A stretch of 64,000 nt of DNA from Paeniglutamicibacter gangotriensis Lz1y. Lineage in GTDB: Bacteria; Actinomycetota; Actinomycetes; Actinomycetales; Micrococcaceae. A program made the translations under genes and the position numbers. Of this stretch, positions 34,502-43,823 are shown piece after piece. The stretch spans positions 372,001-436,000 of the forward strand of contig NZ_AOCK01000002.1 in the NCBI RefSeq assembly GCF_000348945.1, written 5' to 3'. The notes beneath the pieces are model-generated. The model was not told the DNA's origin. It saw nothing but the letters and a program-made list of their open reading frames with translations, and did no database searches. Numbering within the stretch: the stretch's first letter is position 1; every line of letters begins with the position of its first letter.

Positions 34502-37039
34502 GTGGCTTCCAGGGACAGCGGAGAACTCGTCACCGTTGCCGGTCACCGGCTGCGGGTCAGCAATCTTGACAAGGTGCTCTACCCGCAGACGGGGACCACC
34601 AAGGGCGAGGTGCTGGCCTACTACGCGCAGGTTGCCCACGTCCTGGTTCCGCAGGCCGCGCAGCGTCCTGCCACCCGCAAACGCTGGGTCAACGGAGTAG
34701 GCACGGCACAGGATCCGGGCCCGGTGTTCTTCCGCAAGGACCTTGAAGACTCGGCCCCCGACTGGGTGCCGAGGGCAACGTTGAAGCACAAGGACCACGA
34801 CAGCACCTACCCGCTGGTGGACAATGCGGCAGTGCTCGCCTGGTTGGGGCAGCTGGCCGCCCTGGAAATCCATGTGCCGCAATGGCGCTTTGATCAGGAT
34901 CTGGCCCCGGCTAGACCCGACAGGATGGTCCTTGACCTCGATCCGGGGCCCGGCGCGGGACTTGGGGAATGTGCCGCGGTCGCATTGATGTGCCGCGAGG
35001 TTTTGGAAGGCATGGGGCTTCGGACGTTTCCGGTGACTTCCGGCTCCAAGGGAATCCATGTCTATGCGGGGCTCGACGGCAGCCACACCTCGGATCAGAT
35101 ATCCGCGGTTGCCAAGGAACTGGCCCGCGGCATGGCGCAGGAATACCCGGACCTCGTGGTGGCGCAGATGAAGAGGTCGCTGCGCGAGGGCAAGGTGTTC
35201 ATCGATTGGAGCCAGAACAACGCCTCGAAGACCACGGTGTGCCCGTACTCGTTGCGCGGCAAGGACACCCCTTGGGTTGCGGCTCCACGCACCTGGGACG
35301 AGATCGAGGAGCCCGGGCTGCGCCAGCTCGAATTCCATGAGGTGCTCGAGCGCGTGGCATCCGGCCACGACCCGATCGCACCCCTGGGGCTCGGGGAACC
35401 ACCGGTCGCCGACAAATTGGCGAGCTATCGCTCCATGCGTGACGCGACGCTGACCCCCGAGCCGGTCCCCGGCCCCGAAGCCGCTGTGCCACGCGGGGGT
35501 AGCGCAAGCTTCGTCATTCAGGAACACCATGCCCGCGCACTGCACTGGGACTTCCGGCTGGAGCACGACGGAGTACTGGTCTCTTGGGCGGTGCCCAAGG
35601 GGCCGCCGTTGACGTCGGCGACCAACCGTTTGGCCGTGATGACCGAGGACCACCCGCTGGACTACGGCAGGTTCGAGGGCAAAATCCCCAAGGGGCAATA
35701 CGGGGCAGGGACGGTGGAGATCTGGGACTCGGGGACGTGCCGGATCGAAAAGTGGGAGGAGGGCAAGGAAGTCATCGCGGTGCTTCAGGGGAAACACGAC
35801 GGTGGGCTGGGCGGGGTGCCGCGACGTTACGCCCTGATCCATGCTGCGCGCATGGGGGGCGAGAACAACTGGTTGCTCCGGCTCATGAAGGACCAGCCGG
35901 ACCCCGACGAGAAGACTGCTGCATCGCGCTCCAAACAGGGCGTCGCGGCGGAAACCACGGAAGAAACCGGGGGAAGAGTCCGGGAGGATTCCCCGCGCGC
36001 CGAGGACCGCGCCGTCGTGCTGCCGCAGGCCATGCTGGCGAGCGCAGGTGGGCCCGGAGACCTGGACCCGGCGACGGCTTGGGCCCATGAAATGAAATGG
36101 GACGGCTACCGGGCCATCATCGGCATCGCTGAGGGTACCGCGGTGATCCACAGCCGCAACGGAAACGACTTGGGTGCCAACTATCCGGAACTGCAGGAGA
36201 TTGCCGCATTGGCACCGGAAGGAGCGGTGCTGGACGGCGAGATCGTGGTGCTGGACGGATCCGGACGGCCCGACTTTTCACTGTTGCAAGAGCGGACCGC
36301 GCGCACCGGGGGCAAGCCCCGGGCCGTGGAGGGACGGGAAGGTTCCGTGCGGCCGGTGCACGTGATGCTGTTCGATGCATTGGCGCTTCCTGCGGCCACT
36401 GCCGGGAAAACGGGAGGCAAGTCCAAGATCACGGCCGGCCCCGGGGTGATCGAGGACCTGTGCCGGTTGCCGTACCTTCAACGACGTCGACGGCTCGAGG
36501 ACCAGGTGGCCGAGGGCAAATACGTGCATATTCCGCCGAGCCACGACGGAACGCTCGAGCAAGCCCTGGATTCCAGCGCGGAGCTCGGGCTAGAGGGAGT
36601 GGTGGCCAAGGACGTCGAATCGAGCTACCGCCCGGGTAAGCGCAGCGCGTCCTGGATCAAGCTCAAGCACCACTTGCACCAGGAAGTGGTGGTCATTGGC
36701 TGGCGCCGGGGCAATGGCTCTCGATCAGGGACGTTCGGTTCACTGCTGCTGGGCATCCACCGGGACGGGGTACTGCACTACGCCGGGCGGGTGGGCACCG
36801 GATTCTCCGATCCGGAGCTGCAGCGGGTGCGCACCGAGCTCGAGCGGCACACACGCAAGACCCCCGCGGCCAAGGATGTTCCGGCGGCGGACCGTGCAGA
36901 TGCCACCTGGGTCTCGCCCAAACTTGTCGGCGAAGTCAAATTCGCCGGACGTACGCGCGACGGACGGCTGCGCCATCCGGTGTGGCGCGGTTGGCGGCGG
37001 GACAAGGAACCGGCGGAGGTCACTTGGGAGCAACGCTGA
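34502..37039 (+). CDS. ligD: Trifunctional ATP-dependent DNA ligase D (Pol-PE-Lig)
   Basis: 845 residues. Order: primase-like polymerase domain (about 1-300; catalytic Asp145 and Asp147 in LDLDPGPG, then SGSKGIHVY), phosphoesterase domain (about 335-460; EHHARALHWDFRLEHDG), and ligase domain (from about 510; nucleotidyl lysine K532 in EMKWDGYRAI) with C-terminal OB fold. It repairs double-strand breaks by non-homologous end joining, normally with Ku. The Pol-PE-Lig order is that of mycobacteria. The GTG at 34502 follows GGAGGG. No Ku gene lies in the window. Confidence 0.95.
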   Translation: MASRDSGELVTVAGHRLRVSNLDKVLYPQTGTTKGEVLAYYAQVAHVLVPQAAQRPATRKRWVNGVGTAQDPGPVFFRKDLEDSAPDWVPRATLKHKDHDSTYPLVDNAAVLAWLGQLAALEIHVPQWRFDQDLAPARPDRMVLDLDPGPGAGLGECAAVALMCREVLEGMGLRTFPVTSGSKGIHVYAGLDGSHTSDQISAVAKELARGMAQEYPDLVVAQMKRSLREGKVFIDWSQNNASKTTVCPYSLRGKDTPWVAAPRTWDEIEEPGLRQLEFHEVLERVASGHDPIAPLGLGEPPVADKLASYRSMRDATLTPEPVPGPEAAVPRGGSASFVIQEHHARALHWDFRLEHDGVLVSWAVPKGPPLTSATNRLAVMTEDHPLDYGRFEGKIPKGQYGAGTVEIWDSGTCRIEKWEEGKEVIAVLQGKHDGGLGGVPRRYALIHAARMGGENNWLLRLMKDQPDPDEKTAASRSKQGVAAETTEETGGRVREDSPRAEDRAVVLPQAMLASAGGPGDLDPATAWAHEMKWDGYRAIIGIAEGTAVIHSRNGNDLGANYPELQEIAALAPEGAVLDGEIVVLDGSGRPDFSLLQERTARTGGKPRAVEGREGSVRPVHVMLFDALALPAATAGKTGGKSKITAGPGVIEDLCRLPYLQRRRRLEDQVAEGKYVHIPPSHDGTLEQALDSSAELGLEGVVAKDVESSYRPGKRSASWIKLKHHLHQEVVVIGWRRGNGSRSGTFGSLLLGIHRDGVLHYAGRVGTGFSDPELQRVRTELERHTRKTPAAKDVPAADRADATWVSPKLVGEVKFAGRTRDGRLRHPVWRGWRRDKEPAEVTWEQR

Positions 37040-37067
37040 ACGAACCGATGCCGCCACGGATGGATGC

Positions 37068-37994
37068 TCAGCCCTTGACTCCGGTGGTGGCAACGCCCTC
37101 GATGAAGTGGCGCTGGCCCAGGAAGAACAGCACGATCATCGGCAGCGTGGTGATCACGCTGGCGGTCACGATCAATTCCCAATGCCAGTTCCCCGCGAAC
37201 CCGAACTGGTCGACCATGGCCTTCAAGCCGCGCGGGACGGTGAAGGTGTTCGAATCGCGCAGGTAGATCAACGGGCGCATCAAATCCGTCCAGGCCGCCT
37301 GGGCCTCGAAGAGCAGCGTGACGATCAATGCCGGCTTGCACAGCGGGAGGGCGAAGTGCCGGAACAGCTGCCAGTCGTTGGCCCCATCGGTGCGCGCCGC
37401 CTCGAAGATCTGCCGGGGCAGGCCCAGGAAGAACTGGCGCAGCAAGAAGATGTAGAACGCCGAGCCGAAGAGGTTCCCGGCCCACAGCGGGGTCAGCGTG
37501 CCGACCTGCCCCAGTGCATTCCAGATCAGGAACGTGGGAATCAAGGTGACGGCGCCGGGCAGCATCATGGTGGCCAGCACCAGGAAGAACAGGGCGTTGC
37601 GCCCGCGGAAGCGGTAGTACGAAAACCCCCAGGCCACCATGGAACTGCTCAGCGTCACCGCGACGGCGGCCAGCACCGTGACCAGGACCGTATTGCCCAT
37701 CCACAGGGCCAACGGGGCGGCGTTCCAGATCTCCACGTAGTTTGCCACGGTGGGGGTCTGCGGAATGAGCCGGTTGTCGAAGACCTCGGACTGCGGCTTG
37801 AAGGATGCCGAGAGCAGCCAAAGCAGCGGATAGATGAAGATTGCCGTCGCGGCCAGCAACACGGCCCACAGCAGGATCTTGGCCGGGGAGCGGCGTTTGC
37901 GTGCGGCACGGACCGGCGGCGGTGCAATGCCGGCCTTGGGTGGCTCCGGTGGCGGGGCGGCCGGGGGCAGGTTCAGGATCGGGGTGCTAGCCAC
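37068..37994 (-). CDS. Carbohydrate ABC transporter permease (MalG type)
   Basis: 308 residues, six transmembrane helices, with the EAA loop reading EAARTDGANDWQLFRHFALP. A Pro-rich cytoplasmic N-terminus precedes the first helix. It starts with GTG behind GAAGGAG and overlaps the previous permease by eight bases. It ends by the C-terminus of ligD (convergent). Imports a sugar or oligosaccharide of unknown identity. Confidence 0.93.
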   Translation of the reverse strand: MASTPILNLPPAAPPPEPPKAGIAPPPVRAARKRRSPAKILLWAVLLAATAIFIYPLLWLLSASFKPQSEVFDNRLIPQTPTVANYVEIWNAAPLALWMGNTVLVTVLAAVAVTLSSSMVAWGFSYYRFRGRNALFFLVLATMMLPGAVTLIPTFLIWNALGQVGTLTPLWAGNLFGSAFYIFLLRQFFLGLPRQIFEAARTDGANDWQLFRHFALPLCKPALIVTLLFEAQAAWTDLMRPLIYLRDSNTFTVPRGLKAMVDQFGFAGNWHWELIVTASVITTLPMIVLFFLGQRHFIEGVATTGVKG

Positions 37995-38916
37995 CGTCTT
38001 CTCCTTCGTAGAAAACCAGTTTGCGTCCCACGACGTACTGGACGGCCGTGATCGCCATGATGATGGCAAAGAGCAGCCACGCCATGGCCGAGGCGAATCC
38101 CATGTTCAGGTACTCGAAGGCCTGCCGGAAGAGGTAGATGACGTAGAACAGCGCTGCATCGTTGCTGTAGGTGGTGTTGCCGGCGCCGAAATATGCGGTG
38201 TAGGCCTCGGTGAAGGACTGCATGGCCGCGATGGTGTTGACAATGACCAGGAAAAAGAGCGTCCCGGAGATCATTGGGACCGTCACGGTTCTGAAGCGCC
38301 GCCAGGCGGATGCCCCATCGACCAGGGCCGCGTCGTAGAGGTCCCGCGGAACGTTGTTCAGCGCGGCCAGCAAGATGATGGTCGAGCCGCCCAGGGTCCA
38401 CAGACTCATCAAGACCAGGCCCGGCTTGATCCAGGTGCTGTCCGTGGTCCAATCCGGGCCGGGGATGCCAAAGAAACCCAGCACCGCGTTCACCAGCCCG
38501 TTGTGTCCATTGAAGAGCAGCAGCAGCAAGATGCCCACCGCTACGGGCGGGGTCATATTGGGCAGGTAGAACACTGTGCGAAAGAACCCCGTCGCCCGCC
38601 TGGCGCGCATCAGCAGCAGCGCCAGCAGCAGCGCAATGCCCACGTGCAGCGGCACCGACAACGCAGCGTAGTACAGCGTGTTGCGCAACGAAAGCAACAC
38701 CCGGGGGTCCTGGGTCAGTTCACGGTAATTCGCCAACCCCACGAAATTCGGATCGTTGAGCACATCGTAGTCGGTCAGCGAAAGGTACCCGCTGTAGAGG
38801 ATCGGCCACAGCGTGAAGATGAGAAACCCCAGGATCCAGGGCGAGATGAACAGCAGCGCATTGCGTGTCTGCCGCCGGTTCCTGGAGCGCAGCGTATGGA
38901 CCCGGGTGCCTGGCAT
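37987..38916 (-). CDS. Carbohydrate ABC transporter permease (MalF type)
   Basis: 309 residues, six transmembrane helices, with the EAA-type loop reading DAALVDGASAWRRFRTVTVP. Partner of the MalG-type permease downstream. The previous gene (binding lipoprotein) ends 11 bp before it. Together they form a type I importer core without an encoded ATPase. Confidence 0.93.
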   Translation of the reverse strand: MPGTRVHTLRSRNRRQTRNALLFISPWILGFLIFTLWPILYSGYLSLTDYDVLNDPNFVGLANYRELTQDPRVLLSLRNTLYYAALSVPLHVGIALLLALLLMRARRATGFFRTVFYLPNMTPPVAVGILLLLLFNGHNGLVNAVLGFFGIPGPDWTTDSTWIKPGLVLMSLWTLGGSTIILLAALNNVPRDLYDAALVDGASAWRRFRTVTVPMISGTLFFLVIVNTIAAMQSFTEAYTAYFGAGNTTYSNDAALFYVIYLFRQAFEYLNMGFASAMAWLLFAIIMAITAVQYVVGRKLVFYEGEDGG

Positions 38917-38927
38917 GGTCGGCCCCC

Positions 38928-40388
38928 TTATCCGGCGTCGCGCGTGGCGTTGGTGTTGTCCAGGTCCGCCCAGGCCTTGTCCAGCGCGGCTTGGGCCTCC
39001 TTCTGCCCGGCGGCTAGGGAGTCGGTCGCCGTGGCATCTCCGTTGAGCACTCGGTTCACCGCGTCCAGCCAGGCCTGCTTGAACTCGGCATCCGCCGGCA
39101 TGGCAGGCATGGAGAACGAGGCATCGTTGGCCGTGTAGGAGGCTTCAACCGCTTCCTTCCAAGGCGACTCGAGGGCGGTGGAGGCATCCACGTACTTGGC
39201 CTTGATCTGGTCGTCGGCGCTTTGATTGGCGGTGAACAGGCCGGTGAACGGCTTCTTTTCTTCCTCCCGCTTGGAAGCCCGGGTCTCGGCGGCCGCGAGC
39301 CATGAATCGGTTTGGGTGATGGTCTTGATGTAGCGGCAGGCGGCTTGTGGGTTCTTGCCGGCTGCCGGGATGGCCCAGGCCGAGCCGGTGCCGAAGCTCA
39401 GTGGCTGCCCCGCGGTGGTCTTGAAGGTGTCAAAGGCCATCGGTGCCTGCTCGGAGACGTCGTTGAGGATGTTGATGTACCACTGTTCCATGGGCATTGC
39501 CCCCAGCACGTTCGTCGCAAACTGGTTACCCTTGCCGAAGAAGTCGGCGGAGTCGCGGAAGGCCTTGACGGTGCCGAAGCCGCCTTGGTCCGCATAGATG
39601 CCGATGCCGAACTCGAGCGCCTCGACGACCTTGGGATCATCGAGCAGCGCGCTCTTGCCGTCGGCGGAGACCAGGTCCGCGCCGTTGGATTTGGCCCACA
39701 GCGGCAGGAACTCGGGCAGCTTCGAATCGAAGCCGATGGCCGAGAGCTTGTTGCCGTCCTTGCGCATCAGGGCCTTGTTGGCCGCCGTGACCTTATCCCA
39801 GCTCGAGCCGTCCACATCCGCGGTGCCTAGGCCGGCATCTTCGAGCAGGTCCCCGTTGGCCATGAGGATCTGAACTTGGTTGAATTCGGGGATGCCGTAG
39901 ATGTGCCCATCCAGTGTCACTTGCGTGATCGCCGATTCGCGGAAGTCGTTGATGGCGATCTGTTCGCCGCTGATGCATTGATCCAGCGGCATGATGGCGT
40001 TGCGTGCGGCGAAGGTGCCCAGCTGGTCCCGGTTGGCGTAGATCAAGTCCGGAGCGTCCCCGGCCGCGACGGCCGAGAGGAATTGCTGCACGTCGAGTTC
40101 GCCCTCGGTGGCCTTGATGGTTGCCGGGGCGACGGCCTTGGTGGCCAGGTCGGCCCGGGTTCGGGCGACTTCGTCGGCGTCGGCGTTGTAGCCCATGATG
40201 TTCAGGACCCCGGAGACCTCGGCCCCGGCGGGAAACATGTCGGTGCCCGACTCCAGGCTGGTGGGCTGCGAGCCGGTGGCGCACGCCGTGAGCACCAGGG
40301 AGAACGCCGCGGCCGCCGTGGCCGCGCGTCGGGCCCGCGGGTGCCGATGGTGTGGAGGGTGATGCATCTGGGTTTCAACGGTGGACAT
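38928..40388 (-). CDS. Sugar-binding lipoprotein of an ABC importer
   Basis: 486 residues, extracellular solute-binding protein family 1. The signal peptide ends in lipobox LVLTAC (Cys36), after a His-rich basic N-terminus. The ATG at 40388 has AGGAG upstream. First gene of the three-gene operon; regulator and ATPase are absent, so it probably uses a shared MsiK-type ATPase elsewhere. The substrate is unknown and no glycosidase is adjacent. Confidence 0.92.
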   Translation of the reverse strand: MSTVETQMHHPPHHRHPRARRAATAAAAFSLVLTACATGSQPTSLESGTDMFPAGAEVSGVLNIMGYNADADEVARTRADLATKAVAPATIKATEGELDVQQFLSAVAAGDAPDLIYANRDQLGTFAARNAIMPLDQCISGEQIAINDFRESAITQVTLDGHIYGIPEFNQVQILMANGDLLEDAGLGTADVDGSSWDKVTAANKALMRKDGNKLSAIGFDSKLPEFLPLWAKSNGADLVSADGKSALLDDPKVVEALEFGIGIYADQGGFGTVKAFRDSADFFGKGNQFATNVLGAMPMEQWYINILNDVSEQAPMAFDTFKTTAGQPLSFGTGSAWAIPAAGKNPQAACRYIKTITQTDSWLAAAETRASKREEEKKPFTGLFTANQSADDQIKAKYVDASTALESPWKEAVEASYTANDASFSMPAMPADAEFKQAWLDAVNRVLNGDATATDSLAAGQKEAQAALDKAWADLDNTNATRDAG

Positions 40389-40553
40389 GATCGCTCCTGT
40401 CTCTGGGATCGGCGGTGCTGCCGCTGGGCGGCCGCACACGCGCGCGTCCGCTCAGCGTCCGCGGGATGCTTCGATGATCGAAGCAATGCCGCGTGGCAGT
40501 CACGTTAGGCCCGGACCGCAGAAGTGTCCATGGTTTTACCTGCCGCTTGTGCT

Positions 40554-40589
40554 CACCGGCACCGGGGACGGATGTGCCCGGTGCCGGTG
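40554..40589. promoter_or_regulatory. Perfect 13-bp palindrome upstream of the sugar operon
   Basis: CACCGGCACCGGG, 10-nt spacer, CCCGGTGCCGGTG. It is 165 bp before the binding-protein ATG. It may be a terminator or an operator. Confidence 0.4.
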
Positions 40590-40601
40590 GTGCGCACAAA
40601 A

Positions 40602-40648
40602 GCCCGGGCCCGACGCTTCCCGTGTTGAGGGATGTGTCGGGCCCGGGC
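40602..40648 (-). terminator. Terminator of the YtxH-like gene
   Basis: GCCCGGGCCCGAC pairs with GTCGGGCCCGGGC around a 21-nt loop, 20 bp past the stop at 40669. Confidence 0.75.
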
Positions 40649-40668
40649 AGCGCAACGGCGCGGGGAGA

Positions 40669-41106
40669 TCAGCTGCCGAGGTCTGGGTCCACGTCCTTGG
40701 CCGTCTCCCCGGGACGCGGGCCGGCGGACCGAGGGTGATACTCCTCCACGGCGGTGGCGCGCCGGATGACAAGCACCAACACTGCCCCGATGACCGCCAC
40801 CGAGCCCAGGACAACCCAGGCGCGACCGCTGCCGCGGGTTTTTTGCCGTGTACCGGCCTTCTTCTGTGCATGCTGCAGCATGTCCTCGATGCCCTTGCGT
40901 GCCTTGCGTGCCTTTTTCCGGTTGCCTGTCACCGTGGCCACCACCTCTTCCGAGACACGGGCCAACCCGGCCGGGTCAAGACGGTCCACCGCGTGACGCA
41001 CCGAGTCCTCCAACTGGCGGGGGTACTCCCTCTTGGCTTTGTGGGCCCAGTCCGTGAGCTGCTTGCGGACGTCGTTCATCTGCTTGTCGATGTTTTTGTT
41101 GTTCAT
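40669..41106 (-). CDS. YtxH-like protein with C-terminal membrane anchor
   Basis: 145 residues. A basic helical cytoplasmic region (DVRKQLTDWAHKAKREYPRQ; KKARKARKGIEDML) is followed by one hydrophobic segment (AWVVLGSVAVIGAVLVLVIR) and a short tail. The general shape resembles YtxH-type stress proteins. No enzyme motif. The ATG has GGATCC upstream. Confidence 0.7.
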   Translation of the reverse strand: MNNKNIDKQMNDVRKQLTDWAHKAKREYPRQLEDSVRHAVDRLDPAGLARVSEEVVATVTGNRKKARKARKGIEDMLQHAQKKAGTRQKTRGSGRAWVVLGSVAVIGAVLVLVIRRATAVEEYHPRSAGPRPGETAKDVDPDLGS

Positions 41107-41183
41107 CGCTGGATCCTTTCGGTTGCCTTTGTGCCTTTGTCGTCGTGGATTCCTGCTCCAAGGCGGAGTGCGGCCCCTGGCAC

Positions 41184-41573
41184 CTAGTTGCGCAGTCGTT
41201 TAGCTGCTGCGCCGGCCCGGGAACGCAGCTGGATGATGCGCACCGCAGCGACGATGGCGACCACCAGCGCGCCCCCAACAGCGGCAAGGAGCATCGCGAT
41301 ACCCAGGGCCATCTGCCCCTGCATGCCCAAGAAGGTCACCGTGGCCTGCACCTGGTTCTGCATCATGAAGATCACCAAGGCAATCAGCACCAGGATCGCC
41401 ACGACGGTGAATGTCCAAATGACTGCGGCCCGTGTGACGTTCTCGGGTTTGGCCGATGGGGGCCGTTGTGCGGTGTGGTCGTGTTTCTCTTGCGGCCGTG
41501 CCACGGAGTCGGGTTCCGGCGTGAGGGGAGCGTTCTGTGCATCGGCTGGCTCCCAGGGTCGTTCAACCATCAT
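41184..41573 (-). CDS. LapA-domain (DUF1049) membrane protein
   Basis: 129 residues. A Pro/Asp-rich N-terminal stretch of about 45 residues precedes two transmembrane helices with the LapA signature (VIFMMQNQVQATVTFLGMQG, then a Gly-rich helix and a basic C-terminus RSRAGAAAKRLRN). LapA proteins are small inner-membrane proteins linked to envelope assembly in E. coli. It begins with tandem ATGs at 41573 and 41570. Confidence 0.88.
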   Translation of the reverse strand: MMVERPWEPADAQNAPLTPEPDSVARPQEKHDHTAQRPPSAKPENVTRAAVIWTFTVVAILVLIALVIFMMQNQVQATVTFLGMQGQMALGIAMLLAAVGGALVVAIVAAVRIIQLRSRAGAAAKRLRN

Positions 41574-41692
41574 TTCCCCGTTTCCTTGTGCGGTGCCGGG
41601 ACCTACGGGCCGGCGGTGTCGGCCTGGAACGTGGGTCCCTGTTGCCAACCTATGCGCATCCTGCCCAAGTCGCAAGCAAATGTCCGGCATGC

Positions 41693-42457
41693 TTAGGTGC
41701 TTTGTCCGTCCTCCCGCGCTGCGGGGGCCCGGGCCAAATCCCGCAGGTATCCGGCGAAGCCCGTGGATACCCGCCCCCGGGCACGCCCGGACGTGACGGC
41801 GTGGAGTCTGCCCGTGGACAGGACCCGGAAGCCGTCCCGTCGCAGCTTGTGCACTAACAGTGCATCCTCGTGCAAAGGGACAGGGTCGAACCCGCCCACT
41901 GCCCGGTAGGCCGAGGCCCGCACCCCCAGGTTCGCCCCGTGAACGTGCTTGTGTCCCTCGTGGCGGTGGTGCTCGCGGGCCCATGCGGCAAAGAGCTCCT
42001 GATCCAAATCCGCCCTGTCCGGTTCCACGGTTCCGGCGATTGCGTCGCTCCCGGACTCGGCCAGGGCAATGGACGTGGTGAGCCAGTGCGCCGGGACGCG
42101 GGTATCGGCATCCGTGCAGGCGATCCAGATCCGGTGCAGCAGGGCCTCATCGTCGGCGTCGTTGGTGATGGTCTTCAACAAATCAGCTATGCCTGCCCGC
42201 CGGCTGGCTCCCACGGAGCCGAAATCCACACTGATCAAGGTGATGCGCGGATCCCCGGCGGCGGCGGCCGCCGCCACGGCGCCCGAGGAATCCCGGCAGT
42301 GGTCAAGGACCATGCAGAGGTGGACGCGGATTGCGGGGCGGGTGAGCCGGGCCTGGTCCATGGCACGCTGCAGGTGCTCCAAGCATCCGTGGAGCAATTC
42401 CGCCTCGTCCCGTACGGGTACCACGACCAAGATGGTGTCCAGGAAATCATCAGCCAT
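41693..42457 (-). CDS. Family 2 glycosyltransferase
   Basis: 254 residues, GT-A fold: N-terminal VVVPVRDEAELL, the DxD-type metal motif in CTDADTRVP, HVHGANLGVRASAYRAVGGF and the downstream HEDALLVHKL. It should transfer a sugar from an NDP-sugar to an unknown acceptor; no membrane anchor. It overlaps the PIG-L/methyltransferase gene by eight bases (42450-42457), so it is the third gene of a coupled operon. Confidence 0.92.
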   Translation of the reverse strand: MADDFLDTILVVVPVRDEAELLHGCLEHLQRAMDQARLTRPAIRVHLCMVLDHCRDSSGAVAAAAAAGDPRITLISVDFGSVGASRRAGIADLLKTITNDADDEALLHRIWIACTDADTRVPAHWLTTSIALAESGSDAIAGTVEPDRADLDQELFAAWAREHHRHEGHKHVHGANLGVRASAYRAVGGFDPVPLHEDALLVHKLRRDGFRVLSTGRLHAVTSGRARGRVSTGFAGYLRDLARAPAAREDGQST

Positions 42458-43823
42458 GGCCGTCGCCGCCCTTGGCCAGGATCTCGAGCAGGAAATCCTT
42501 CTCCCGGTGGAGAACCACGGACGTAAGCCCCAGCTTGTTTGCCGCCGCATGCACCTGCTCGCCGTCCAACGGCCATCCATGGATCGGATGCAACCAATGG
42601 CACAACAGCAGATGGCCGCCGGGTGCCAGTGCCTCAAGGCAGCGGCCTAGAAGCACGTCAAGTTCATCGGAAGCCAGGAAGTAGCCGATCTCCGAGACGA
42701 CCACCAGTTCCTGGCTGGCCGGATCGATGGTCGGCCACTGGTGCGGCAAGACCGCTTGGTGCAGGGTGACGTTTCCGGTTTCGGCCACTCGTCGGGCAGC
42801 GGAACGCAGGGCGACTTCGCTGGCATCAACGGCCAGCAGGGAATCGACGTGTTTGGCCAACTCGCGGCTCAGCACCCCGATGGAACAGCCGAGCTCCATT
42901 GCGGTGGAGTATCGTGGCCGTGGCAGCGAGGCAATGGTGAGAGCCCGCTTGCGCTCCTCGTAGCTGTTGCCCAGGAAGTGCCAGGGATCCGCAGTGCCAG
43001 CATGCAGCTCATCGAAGGTGGCAGTTGCTGTGGCGGAGTCCCGCAGGCCTGCAGGAGTGAACCGGAAGGTTTCTGCGGCGCGGCGGAAATGCTCGAGGAA
43101 GGAATCCTGCAGCAGTGCGGCATCCTGCGGTGCCGCGGACAGCGGAGCGACCTGTGAGTGGTGCATTTTCATGGCTTCGGCCTTCACCCGGACGGCTTCC
43201 GGGTCCAGGGCCAAGGTGTGCCAGCGGGTCCACTCGGCGTCCCGCCCGGGAGCGGCCCAATGCCAGTACCAGATCGGGTATTCCAGCAGCCCGAGCCCCA
43301 GCTCGGCGCAAACGTGTGCAGCCAGGGTGCCCAACGCGTCGTGATCAATGTGCCCGTCGTGGCGGTACGGAGCAGCCACCAGTGTGTTTTCGGCCCTCGC
43401 GACCGTCCGGAGCGCGGATTCGATCTCTGCCAGATGCCCGGCCACCGATCCGTCGGGCAGTGAGAGCAGCTCGAAGCTCAGGAGCCCGGCTCCGGAGCCG
43501 TCCGGACGCAGAGCATTGAGGGCGTCCTCCAGCTCCCCGGTGCGTAGGCGGGCGAGATCCAGGGGCGCATGGGTGGGGGAGTGCGGGTGCGATCCCTCGC
43601 CGGCAGTTGCCACGATGACGTGCACCCGGCACCCGGCCCGCAGGGCGTGGTGGATCAGCCCGGCGGCACCCAAGGTTTCGTCGTCGGGGTGCGCGGAGAG
43701 GACCACCAGCGGCCCCCCTGGTTCGGGCAGGGCGGGTGCCGGCAGGTCGGCCAATCCGTCGACCCCGGCCCGTCGCCAGGTGCTTTCCAGGGTGCCGGTT
43801 TCTTCGTGGGTGAATTTCACCAT
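42450..43823 (-). CDS. Bifunctional PIG-L deacetylase / class I SAM methyltransferase
   Basis: 457 residues in two domains. Residues about 35-235 form a PIG-L/LmbE deacetylase with zinc motif AHPDDE (residues 44-49) and HIDHDALG; these remove acetyl from N-acetylglucosamine-type groups. Residues about 270-455 form a NodS-like SAM-dependent methyltransferase (TAMELGCSIGVLSREL, VSEIGYFLASDELD). The fusion would deacetylate and then methylate the exposed amine. Overlaps its neighbours on both sides (7 and 8 bases). Confidence 0.92.
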   Translation of the reverse strand: MVKFTHEETGTLESTWRRAGVDGLADLPAPALPEPGGPLVVLSAHPDDETLGAAGLIHHALRAGCRVHVIVATAGEGSHPHSPTHAPLDLARLRTGELEDALNALRPDGSGAGLLSFELLSLPDGSVAGHLAEIESALRTVARAENTLVAAPYRHDGHIDHDALGTLAAHVCAELGLGLLEYPIWYWHWAAPGRDAEWTRWHTLALDPEAVRVKAEAMKMHHSQVAPLSAAPQDAALLQDSFLEHFRRAAETFRFTPAGLRDSATATATFDELHAGTADPWHFLGNSYEERKRALTIASLPRPRYSTAMELGCSIGVLSRELAKHVDSLLAVDASEVALRSAARRVAETGNVTLHQAVLPHQWPTIDPASQELVVVSEIGYFLASDELDVLLGRCLEALAPGGHLLLCHWLHPIHGWPLDGEQVHAAANKLGLTSVVLHREKDFLLEILAKGGDGHG

